Origin: Athripsodes cinereus
Lineage: Eukaryota; Arthropoda; Insecta; Trichoptera; Leptoceridae
Assembly (NCBI GenBank): GCA_947579605.1
Contig: OX388309.1
Coordinates: 33,276,237-33,340,236 of the forward strand
DNA length: 64,000 bases
Reading direction: 5' to 3'
Shown: in pieces, positions 46,934 to 58,400 of the stretch
Position numbering within the stretch: position 1 is the stretch's first letter
How the letters are laid out: every line of letters starts with the position of its first letter
Translations under genes and position numbers: made by a program
The notes under the pieces: model-generated
Told to the model about the DNA's origin: nothing
Databases searched by the model: none
Seen by the model: only the letters and a program-made list of their open reading frames with translations

Positions 46934-49900
46934 ATGTCAAATTTTCAAAGGACAAGAAGTAAAGTGTGGTGGGGAGATTCTCCTCCAAATATTGGGAGTC
47001 CATTGCCGAGAAGGGTGAGAGAAGAGAGAGATGATGGATGGGAACCACAACTGCCTCGGTGGGCCGGAGCCGAAGAGCCCGAAGAGGAAGAGCAGGGAGT
47101 GGCTGAAGGAAATGAGACTCCACCTCTAGCTAGACACGCCAGTCCCAACAGTCACAAAAGTCAGGACTCAGGATTCTCAGACTCTGATAGTTCCCCGCCA
47201 CAGGCTCAGGCAGAAGCTCAAATCCACACACCTCCACCAAGCTGCCATGAAAGACCTCAAGATGATCAACTTAAAACACCAAACTCAGCCCACGGAGCAT
47301 GTTACCGTCACGACACTCCTGTGAGAAGTATTATCAAGACTCCTAGAGACCTCCACAATTACTTAGAAGCTCATTGTGATGTTGGCCATGTAGTTTTTGA
47401 TTCTGTAAGGCAGGATACCACTGCTGGAAATCCAATCAGGGTTATTATAACACCCCATAAGAACATCAATAATAATAATATTCTAGTAGAGAAGTGTACT
47501 AGAAAGAGAAACCTTTTGGAGAAATTTAATGAAGATCAAGATGAGAGATCTTGTATGGAGTACATAGAGGTGGCTCCCGATCAGACTGCAGCTGTAGACA
47601 ACCAGCCGGGTGTGAGATCTCCCTTGGATTACAGTAGGCTAGACCATCATCAAGAAAATCCAAGACATTTTCACTCAATACATTATTTTAAAAGACAAGG
47701 ACTAAATAGATCTTTTCACTCCACACTCTCTACACAAAGAGTGGATGAGCAAATACTAGATGAAGGTTCACATTCTTTGGGCTACATAGAGCTGCATAGA
47801 GACGAGGAGGATTTTGCTATGAAACAAGAAAACCAAATTAAATTATTTTCTACTAGAAAAATTACAGATAGTTTGCATTTAAAAAAATCTATGATAAAAA
47901 CCAAACAAAAAATTCAACACAAAGCTTCAAAAATAAGACAAAATAAAGGGATATTCAACTTTATGCCTAAGAAGAATGAGTCTATCAAGACTATTTATGA
48001 TATAACCAAAGATTCTGAAAGAATACCCACTTTAGGACTTTTTCACGATCATGAAAACAACAAATGGAAGGACTATGAGTATGGTATGCAAGAGAGATAT
48101 GTGGATGTTGAAAATACTCCTGATTTATCTGCATGTCAAGATTATCCCAAAGGAATATTAAAGACACCAGGGACACAAAGAAAAATTACTCCGCCACTGC
48201 AATTCCAGGATAAAAATAATAGAAGTAGACACCTTGAAGAATATGAAAAACCCAGTCACGAATTGATGAGAAAAGAATCTTCAAGTGAAGATTTATATTT
48301 CAGTGAACAGGATCTCAGTGGAATGTGCACTTCTACACCAAAGTCCAGTGTCCCAGAGACATCAAGGCTGTCTAACATGAAGCCCACAAACCTGCTTTAT
48401 AACTTTAACAGGTATGATATTTCAAGCCAATATACATATATGAAACATTGTATATCGATTGTCAGCAGTGGCGTAGCTAGGGTCATCTGCGCCCGGGGAC
48501 AAAGTCTGCGCCCCTTCTCGGAGTCCCCAAGAAATTTTTGAAATTTTTCAGTTTATATGGTTCATTTCGAAGCATGAAGCATTATGAAGAAAAATATTTG
48601 AACCCGAACTGATCTTTGTTAAAAAAAACGCCATCAGCAATCCTGCATTGTGGATGTGTCATTTTGTTAATGAGTAGAATGGCGCCCGTTAATACTCAAT
48701 GGGGGCGCCAAAATCATGTTTGGCAACTGGTTTGAAATGAATATATTAAGTGGAGCTCCAAAATTTAATCTTGCAAACGTATTTGGGATACATTAGCTTA
48801 CATCAAAATAAAATTAAAAAATTGTTTTAATACTCATTTTGGCGCCCCCTAATGTGGCGCCCGGGGACATATGTCCCCCCCTGCCCCCCCCTAGCTACGC
48901 CACTGCGAATGTGTTATAGACCTTATTCTCTATAACAATTTCATGTAAGGTTAACGTAATTAACAAGTTTAACATTTTTTTCTGATTTCAGAACTATTGA
49001 AAAGAGTCACGAAATTGAAACACAAAATGGTGACGAGAGTGAAGTGTGTGTGACAGCTCTAGAGAGAGTGTGTCAGGGAAAGGAGGCTCCCCTGCAGCAA
49101 TGGCTGTGCTCCCTAGTGGGTGCTACGGAGGGTGAGGTAGGCACCCTGTTGCAGAGCAAGCCCATAGGGCGTTTGGAGCACACTACTATCTCACACGCTT
49201 CACACACCATCACAGGAAACATACGCAAGGTGCACACACATGCCCTCCTCATTACACACACAGCAATAAGTGCCATTAAGTAAGTTTATGCCATGTTTGT
49301 TATTGTGTAGAAACCATACTGATTAATGATAAAGCCAATTTATTGGTGAAAGTGATAGGCATTTTGTATTGTACACAACATATGTTTTAATTTTAAAAAG
49401 AACAGTGTTTGCTTAATAATTTTAATAAATGACTAATGGTATCATTTCATTATTTTGGTACCAATAAAACACTAATACTTTTCAATATCAATACAGGAAT
49501 TTGGAAAGTGATGACAAGAATGTAGTGAAACAAAAATGCAGTGAGATGAAGTCTGTGGCGGCGAGTATGAACAAGTTCATTATGACACACAGCATAACTC
49601 TCAAAATACGACCGCCCAAAGAGAGTCCAGACCGGTGGGAACAAATCTCTGCAGCCCTTGAGCAGAACATCCAGAGAGCTGAGGAGATTTGTGAGGATAT
49701 CAACATAGAGCTCAATGAAACCAATCCTGAAACCAGAGTCCTTAAGAGGCATTTTATATCGCTGCATGATCTTTTCTCTGAAACAACCAGAGCCGTGTTG
49801 GTGCAACAGATGAAGGTGAATATACATTCTGATGTACTTGTATAAAATAATAAACTCTTACTGACGCTGATCTAATTAATGCACAAATTTCAAAGGGTTT

Positions 49901-52025
49901 GTCTGTACGTATGAAGATTTAATGTAACCTGATTTCAGACTCTGGTGGGACTGCTTGAAGATCCTCCATCCGACACGATGCTTAAAAGCACTCTGACTTC
50001 TCTGGGCCAATTAGGCAGGTGTGCAGTGGAGGCTGGAGTGGACAATGCTGGAATATGCAGAGTACCCCTAGTGCAATGTGGTGTGCCGCGTGCTCTACTG
50101 GAACTCATAATCCATTCTAACAAGAGCTCCATTAAAGCTCTGAGTTTGCGAGCTTTGGCCACTATCTGCACAAGCAGTGAGGCTGTAGAGCAGTTTGACC
50201 AGGCGGGAGGGCTAGAGATAGTATGTGAGGTGTTGCAGGAACAAGGGGTCCCAGAGCCTCAGGTCAGGGAGGCTGTTACAGTGCTGGCTCAGGTTACCGC
50301 CCCCTGGCTGCGTGGTCACTACACTCTGCCATCCCTTCACACCCACCTGGGGACCATCATTCAGAATCTCACTCGTACGTACACCCACATAATTTCTAAA
50401 TATACAACTATTATTCAGCATAGCATCACCATGCATTTTAGTAAAAATGTTTCTTTGTTCTGAACAGGTATTCTCTCCGAGACATTATGCTGCCAGCTAC
50501 TCTTATTATGTGCTGCTGCCTTGGTGAATGTAGTGCGCAGTGTTCGGAGAGAGGGAAGAGCAGCTGCAGGGGTCATTGCTACCTTGAGGGAGCACCGCAC
50601 CTTAGATATGTTGTTGGAGGCTGTGAAGAAAAGGGGACCACACGCATCTGTTTTTCTTCAGGTAGGTGGATCTATTTTTTTTTCTTAGTGAAAGTCAATG
50701 ATGGGAATACATATATAATTATAATATTTGTATCGCCATTCATTGAATAGTGTTTTAATATGCGATATGACATGGTGTGATGTTTATCTGTACAGGAGCA
50801 GACAGCCGCTCTCTTGGACCTGGTGACCTGTTGTGCTGGAGGTCGTGTTCTGGTGTGTGAGTGTCCCACGTCTTGTGTAGCACTGCTCTGCTTTTTACGG
50901 CCCACCCCCCCAGCCACACCACGTCCCTCCCTCACAGCCATCTCACCCTTGCACCAGGCCGAGTTACGCCTCCTCACACACACTGCAGAGGCCCTTGCCA
51001 GGTGAGATATCAGTTTGAATTATTCACCACTAGTGTTCATTCATTCCTTCAAACCATCACAGCATGTCTCACAAGTGGGGTAGCCAGTGGACACTTATGT
51101 CGAGACATTGCTATTGCCAAACTCATGCATATTAACCATTTCTTTATCCTTTGTTATGTATCTTTGGACATATAGGTTATTATACACTCGTTGAAGAAAA
51201 AATTCTTCAAATTTAAACATATTTTGAAATCACTGAACGGGATCATTTATAATCTGATAATGTTGGCTGTACCACACTCCTACAATAAGTTTATGAGGGC
51301 ATTTGTTGTTCTATCCTACCTATGGAACAACATATTTGTTAATTAAATCTGTTGGCTCAGAACTGTGATGTATTTTATCTGTCATATAGGATATTTGCTG
51401 CTCTAGTTGAGGTCACTAACATTCCGTGGTGATTAATTTTGTTTTACTGTTCTCTGATTTGTTTTTAAGTGGATTGTGTAACTTTATATTAATTATGTCT
51501 CGCTGTACATAATATTGGCCTTAAGCTGATGTGCAAAGGCAATTTAAAGAGAATAATTATAATGTATAAACCTGCAAGTTGCTCTTTCCATGGCAATATA
51601 AGTTAAGACAATCAGGGTGGGTGGCATACCTCATTGCTAAATAAGAGTGGGAGACCTATTCTTTCTTATAAATAGGACATTTTACTCTCCTCGAGTTATT
51701 CGGGTGAGTACAAGTTAATACAACCATAGGTAGGTTGTGTATTTAGTTTAACCTAATGTTGTGACATAAATTTATTTGCAGATTATGCACCATCCCAGAA
51801 TTATGTGAGAAAGTGATCCAATTGGAGGGTCCCAGTCGTCTGGTGCGTGTGATTCTGTCTAAGCCTCCACGTGCCCCATTGACTCCACTGTTGCGCGCCC
51901 TGCGCTCTCTACACCATGCATTGCCATCCTGCCTACCACCACACACCCAGCGCATGATACAACTCCCCCTCATGGATGCTGTCTCCTACTACCAACAACA
52001 CTCCAACCATGAAAGTTATGTCTGA
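46934..52025 (+). CDS. insc: Inscuteable, seven coding exons, 1054 residues
   Basis: Adaptor that links Par3/Bazooka to Pins/LGN and orients the spindle in asymmetric division. Exons: 46934-48411, 48992-49279, 49497-49815, 49939-50374, 50468-50661, 50796-51001 and 51782-52025, all GT-AG with matching phases, 3165 nt. The acceptor at 46929-46930 lies just before the chosen ATG, so 5' UTR exons exist upstream. Residues 1-492 are polar and probably disordered. Residues 526-552 (PLQQWLCSLVG ... LLQSKPIG) align with the LGN-binding segment of mammalian INSC (SVQRWMEDL ... LQAKPIS). The rest is a helical armadillo-like array (for example LRALATICTSSEAVEQF and REAVTVLAQVTAPWL). The protein ends ESYV, like the PDZ ligand ESFV of INSC. 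It is longer than the fly protein because of the N-terminal region. A raw frame runs past exon 1 to 48541, but that part is intron. Confidence 0.93.
48466..48905. mobile_element. 440-bp inverted-repeat element in insc intron
   Basis: Begins CAGTGGCGTAGCTAGGG and ends CCCTAGCTACGCCACTG, a perfect 17-bp inverted repeat, with GCGCCCGGGGAC subterminal words on both sides. No coding frame and no clear 8-bp target duplication. hAT-like nonautonomous type by its termini. Lies between insc exons 1 and 2. Confidence 0.85.
51055..51640 (-). repeat. SINE-like copy split by repeat B
   Basis: Left part 51055-51130 (GTCTCACAAGTGGGGTAGCC at its start) and right part 51585-51640 (CAGGGTGGGTGGCATACCTC) are the two ends of the family as seen at 53924-54062. 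Between them lies the repeat-B copy 51200-51580. In insc intron 6. Confidence 0.6.
51200..51580 (+). repeat. Second copy of repeat B
   Basis: Aligns with 44201-44633 (see the words listed there) and ends GCAAAGGCAATTTAAAGAGA followed by a short AT-rich tail. Diverged from the first copy. Confidence 0.75.
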
Positions 52026-52093
52026 ATCTAAATCAGACAACACAATGTCACATGAAAGTTATGTCTGAATCTAAATCAGACAACACAATGTCA
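52008..52093 (+). repeat. Tandem 43-bp duplication across the insc stop codon
   Basis: Two identical 43-bp units, 52008-52050 and 52051-52093. The unit contains the codons for HESYV and the stop. The first unit is the one translated. The second lies in the 3' UTR, shifted by 43 nt (not a multiple of 3). Confidence 0.95.
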
Positions 52094-52264
52094 CATAATT
52101 ATGTGCATTCTGTACCAACCCAACTATATTTAATATGTGTACGGGTTTATTTATACAAAATTATTCTAGTCAAACTAAATACATAACCAATGAATATCAT
52201 TAACTATTGTTTGTAAACTTCTCTATGTTATATTATCCATATTATGTATGTAATATATTGTAAA

Positions 52265-52270
52265 AATAAA
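52265..52270 (+). promoter_or_regulatory. Probable insc polyadenylation signal
   Basis: AATAAA 240 bases past the insc stop, in an A-rich context, before the convergent MITD1 gene. Confidence 0.6.
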
Positions 52271-52474
52271 AAAAGATAAATATGAAATTTCTAAATATAA
52301 TTAATTATATAAGTTGTATGTGTTGTCAGTTAATTTCTAAAATAATGATCCCTCCATACAGAAGTCTTTCTTTCTCTCTGTGTTAACTATAATAATAATT
52401 TGAAGCACAGCACATCACAGTTTAATCAAAACTTATATGTATATACGTATGTAGGTATGCACCTAAATTTATTA

Positions 52475-55400
52475 TTATTCATTAAGTCTCTTTACATCTT
52501 TCGTATGAAATATGTCCATCTGAGTTTCATGACAAGGTCTCAAATCAAAATCGTGATTTCCCAAAGCAAATTTGTTTTCCATGGGCTTATATAAATCTAG
52601 TCCACGGCCAATCTTGATTATCCACCCCGTGCTTAGCCTGAAATAAATATAGAGATAAAATAATAAGTACAAACAAATAAATACATTGATAAAATAATAA
52701 TCTGTTGCATCTGATTAATAAAATATATTATGCAATATGGGAAGTAGATATGTATACAAACTGTTTAAACTAAAACAGATCATAGTGATAATCAATGTTG
52801 GAAAGACCTGACATTATTATGTAGCTTTCAAAAAAGAGAGAATTGACATGGTTAGAGAGAGATATAAAATAAGAGAAGGATGTGAAATGAAGTTGTATTA
52901 AATACGTATAATTACTTACACCTTAATAATCTATTAACTAATTTTATTATTGGTAGGGTAAGGTTGCTTTAGTCGTACCACGGCCTAAGTCGTACCCCGG
53001 CAATATCTTATCTGATAGTTATAAATTGCACCATCTAGTATCGTCAATCTGAAGTATTTAGTTGAGTGAGCGAACGTAAAAAAGTGGGCGGCCGGCCGGC
53101 TTCCTGAAGCAAAAATATTGAAAAAGTAAGTTTTTGGACAGTTTTCATTAAATTTTTTGACTCATTTGTAAGCTTTTTACGACAGGAATGTGATACTTAC
53201 CTATTTTCTTTGTTTACGTCTATTTGTAAGACTTATCATGCAATAGTTTACGCATATTCAAACGGTACTTTATTTTGAGGTTACGTCAGTGGTTTTAGTT
53301 TTAAACATAGAAGACCCCGGCGCTTAAGTCGTACCTGTGCAAAAATCCTTACTCGTACCGGTACGACTTAGGTATTAAGAAAATTGTTTAATAATTTACT
53401 TAACATTTTATCAGGTAGGTAATACCTAAGCAGGCGAAGAGAAAGTACTTGGATTCAGGAGGACATGGACGAAGCTTTAAACATACATACCATCACGCCG
53501 CTTCCCTCGCGGGGTAGGCAGAAAGGATCGAGCGTCACTTCTTTCTATCATTGCATACTTCTTTCGCTGTCATACAATTCCTCATGCATGCTCTCTTGTT
53601 CAATGTGCTCAACACGTGACCGTCCTGTAGGAATTGATTTAAATGATCTTGCCATTTAATCCTCGGACGTCCACGTCTCCGAGCACCATTCCTCTCAGCC
53701 AAATATATCTTCTTGGTCATTCTGTCCTCATTCATTCTTTCCACGTGCCCAAACCATCTTAACTTATTTACATTCATCCTTGTAATTACACCAACTTTCA
53801 TTCCACATTCCTTTACTCCTTTATTATATCACTGAAACATTGAACACAGAAACATCGGAATGGAGAAATTGGATTTAATGAATCCCGTAGAAGATTTTTT
53901 CTACTACTACTACTACTATACCATCACGGCATATCCCACAAGTGGGGTAGCCAGCAGATCAGCTGCATGTAAGAAACATACAAACTGTCCTCTTCGTGCC
54001 AGTATAAAATCAAGACATTCAGGATGGGTGGCAAACCTCAATGCTGGATTTTTTTCAAGATAGAATAATTCTATTTTCTATGTGTTATTAACTTTATAAT
54101 TAGGTTTGACAAAAAAATGTTTTAAGTTAATCTCAGACTGCATTGTTTATATTTTTTTAGTTATTCATATGATATCTGGCTACTGAGTATTTTTCTATAT
54201 AGTTTATTATAGTATTCAAAAGGTATATTTTCTAAGTACGACTAAGGCTATAGGTAGTACGACTTAGGCGACTAGGCGCCTTATTCGTACCGAAGGTATC
54301 TTTTTGAAAAACGTTAAAATACCTATTTTGTTAAAAGATTTTCAAATTTCTATGATTGTCGATTAAAAGGCAACTAAATGAAGATTTAATATATGCAGAT
54401 GATTTTGTTTTATTTTAACTGCACTAAATATTATAGCATTATTTCCTTAGGGGGTACGACTTAAGCAACCTTACCCTAAATAAGTTTAACTCCGTTTGAT
54501 TTGATAAAAACAAGATAAATATTTAATATCAAATGAATAGGTATGTTGTGACTAAGCTTACATAATTTTTCTATCGTGAAGTGTTTGTGAGTATTGTACT
54601 GAGAGAGTGATGTGTCGCTCCGTGAGGTCGCTGCCCAGTTGTCCCAGCCACTGCACCTGTTTGCTGTCAGGCTGTGTGCCATCGTGTGATGTCCTCAAGT
54701 TGATGTTCTTTAATTTGACACAGCTCAACACTAGAAGTTCACACAGCCGAACAAAGTTTTGACACTGCAATAAACTTAATAATCAGACAATTCATGGATA
54801 TATTGTCGTTGCATATTCAAAAAGGGACATGTGAATTCAGAAATTTTTTTGACATTTCTAGAATAAACTGCTTATAATGACATCATAACCATTTTATATA
54901 GTGATTTTTAGTATCCAATATTAAGATTCAATACTTAAAGAATAATATCACGTGCCAATAAAAAGTCCAAACTACAATTTTAATGCCTTAATGAACAGTT
55001 TTAAAAGAGTATGCCCAAATAAAAATGTGTGCACATGTCTCTTTTTGAATATGCAACGACGAATATTGTTTGGTGGAAGAGATTTACCTATTAGGTATAT
55101 ATATTTTCTTTGTTACAACAGTAAAGAGTAATTATTATTATTAGCAACCAACCAAAGGCAATATTTAACTGTATTATCTACAATGTTATACAAACTTTCA
55201 TCTGTAGATATTTGCTAACTTAAAGGTTTTGTTTAGATGTTCTCAAAGACAATATCCATCAATTACATATTTTCTGCTGTTGCCATACTAAAGTTTACCA
55301 AATAAATGTAATTTATAAATTTGTTCTTTAATAATTCCAGAGTCTGTACGTGAAAATTCATACTGATGATAGTATTTATTTTTATTACAAAACATAGTTA

Positions 55401-58400
55401 ATTTTTCACTTTAATTTTTAAACAATTAAAGTGAAAATTTTTGTTCTATCTTTATCAAATTAACAATTATGTATGTGTTGTATTGTATTTAGGGAATGCA
55501 ATCTCGACTCGAGATTGACGAATCGAGATCTCATCTCAAAATTTGAAGTCGAGATTAAGTCATTCGAGATCTTGTCAAATAATTCGACGAGATTTCACGA
55601 GATCTCATTTGATCGAGATTAGACTACTTTATAAAAATACCGTATTATTTGTTCAAAAATTGTTAAATTGAATAAAAAAAGGTACACACCCATGTGACTG
55701 TTATAATTTTTGTAAATAAAACACAATAATAATTGAGCATAAATTTAAAAAATCAACTTTTATTAAAAAAAAGGTAAGTGTTGAGTCTCCATGACATTCT
55801 CCAAATTTTAGTGCACTAAATATCTTAGCATGCTCAGTTTGTATAGTGTAAAGGCAGATATACGTATACACTATACAAACTCAGCAAGCTACAACATTTA
55901 GTGCACTGAAATTTGGGGAATGTAATGGGCACATTAGAAGAGATATCTGTACTGTACGTATCAATCATGTTCGCATGACTTGACCAGCGAGTTTTACAGT
56001 CTAGTGTCAGTTGGAGGGGTTTTCCCATTTCTTCCTAGATATAAGGCTGTAGGACATCATTCTTTGTCGGCGAGTTCTTAAAAAACTTGACGAGTTTTAT
56101 AACTTTCGATATAATTAATCGATATTCCAAAGCCAAATCTACTTGCCTTCATGGAAATGAAAAACAAAATCCATAGTCATCGTTGTCATCCTCTTCATCA
56201 CTTCCACCATCTCTATCTGATTCTGTATTAGGCTGTCCATGTTTTTCTACCGACCTTAACAAATCTTTTTCCTCAAGCTCAGCATTCGATTAAATTTACT
56301 TGTAGTTACGTCCATATACACTTGGCTTGAGTTGTTCTTAGACATAATTTTTTCACTTGGTTAACTATCTAATGTTTTAATAGTAATTAGTTAAGTTAGT
56401 TATCATATTTACCGGAGAAAGCTAAGTAAACAATATTTTAATAATACGTACATTTTTCATGCGCGCTCAATCTCGATCTCGATTGTGATCTCGATCGATT
56501 TGGTCGAGATCTCGAACGATATTTTAAAAACGAGATTACCTAGCTTCGAGATTAAATCTCGAAAAATTACTCGAGATCTCGCGAGATCGAGATTGCATTC
56601 CCTAATTGTATTTCTATATGTTGGAATGTAACTATACAATATCACGAGATTTCATTTTCAGCAAACATATCCGTTCAAAGTTTTTTCAAAATAATTAGAT
56701 GTATACACTTTTCACTCTTTTGTTGGCACAGAAATACTTTCAAAGATGATTGTGGATAATTGTTATTAACTTTATCTCTCGAATTTTAAAATATATATTA
56801 TTTACAAAACGGTGTTGCTTTGTTTGAGCAAAAATTTTACATATTTTCTTCTATAGATATCACAAAATACTACACTTATTTAACACAAGTATTTAGCATA
56901 TTCATGCTATCAAAAAAGCATAAAAAAGGCTACGATACCATTTGTTCATAAGTAGATACTTTTGGCCAGTAAGTATTTGACATAGTGAAGTATCCTTCTG
57001 ACATACGGATTTGTGTCAACTCATATAAAAGTAAAAAAATAATGTAAGAGAAACTGTATGAATGTGGAAGAAGCGAAGGAAGTGTGTAAAGATAGATGTG
57101 TTTGACAAACAACAGTTGAACTTTTCAAATACATATTGGAAACATAATAACAATGATAACCTTACGACTCTCAGAGTCTCTGCTACATATTTCAACTAGG
57201 TAATGCTTTGAATGTAATTGGTGTGAATCATATTGGAAACATAATAACAAATACATATTGGAAACATAATAACAATGATAACCTTACGACTCTCAGAGTC
57301 TCTGCTACACATTTCAACTAGGTAATGCTTTGAATGTAATTGGTGTGAATCATATTGGAAACATAATAACAAATACATATTGGAAACATAATAACAATGA
57401 TAACCTTACGACTCTCAGAGTCTCTGCTACATATTTCAACTAGGTAATGCTTTGAATGTAATTGGTGTGAATCGTAAGTATTATTAGAAAATAGCTAAAA
57501 TTGTAAATAGAAAATAAGAATAATGTGATGAAGATAATACAGAAATGTATTACATGGGCCACTCACCTGATGGAACGTCCTAATGTAAGGGTCCTCCACA
57601 TCCACACTGGTCACTTCCTCATCCAAGAATCTTCCAAACAGTTTCTTGTAACTGTGTCCTGTGGAGTTATTTTCAATGGTCAACTCTTCGTGAAACTTTC
57701 CAGCATTCTTTTGCTCGTTTATGTGCTTTTTAATTTGTTCAGCTCTACCTATATACCCTTCTATTTTGTTCCTCAGGTATGTTTTTTTATTTACATCATT
57801 CTCTCCTGAAATGAACGAGTAATCTTTATATATATATATTCAAATGTTTTTTATTTAAATAAAATTTACAATTGAACAATATTACATATAGGTACACCTT
57901 ATTACTAAAAAAATACCATAATTACATATTTAACCCTCAAAATTGAGCAGTGCTCGTATATAATTATATATGTAACAAGTTCTTTCCAGCTGACCATGAA
58001 AGAATGAGAATCAGCATCATTTCCCTTGTTCATTTTCTTGTGCAATTTGTCACTGGACACAGCCAACTAAAATATTAATTTATATTGGAGTGACCTTAAC
58101 TGATAATCTATGGTGAACACGTGAAACGGAGGCTCAAAATGCAAAAAGTAGATTTCTTATATAAATTTCCGTACATATTACTTTTTCTATGGAAAAAATA
58201 CTCGACAATGGGTGGGGCCAATTTATATTTGAATTAGATTTAATAATAACAAAATAAAACCGGCAAAAAAAGTTTTATTCGAATTAGATTTAATAAAAAC
58301 AAAATAAAACCGGCAAAAAAAGTCTATTTCGAATATAAATTTCCAAAGTTTCGTACATATTACTTGACAACGAGTGGGGCCGCTCAAGTTTCATAGTTTG

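Larger units (their letters stand above)
52956..54476. mobile_element. TA-flanked DNA element with repeated GTCGTACC words, in MITD1 intron 3
   Basis: Inverted termini GGGTAAGGTTGCTTTAGTCG at the left and the complement GGGTAAGGTTGCTTAAGTCG at the right, with one mismatch in 24; flanking TA at 52954-52955 and 54477-54478. The word TAAGTCGTACC or its complement recurs several times inside. No transposase is recognisable. A LINE fragment (53487-53835) and a SINE-like copy (53924-54062) are nested in it. Tc1/mariner or pogo type by target. Confidence 0.83.

Noticed and set aside
48412..48541. Last 43 codons of the long plus-strand frame that begins at 46922
   Set aside because: They lie past a good donor (AACAG|GTATGA) whose phase matches the exon at 48992, and they run into the CAGTGGCG element. 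They are intron, not Insc protein.
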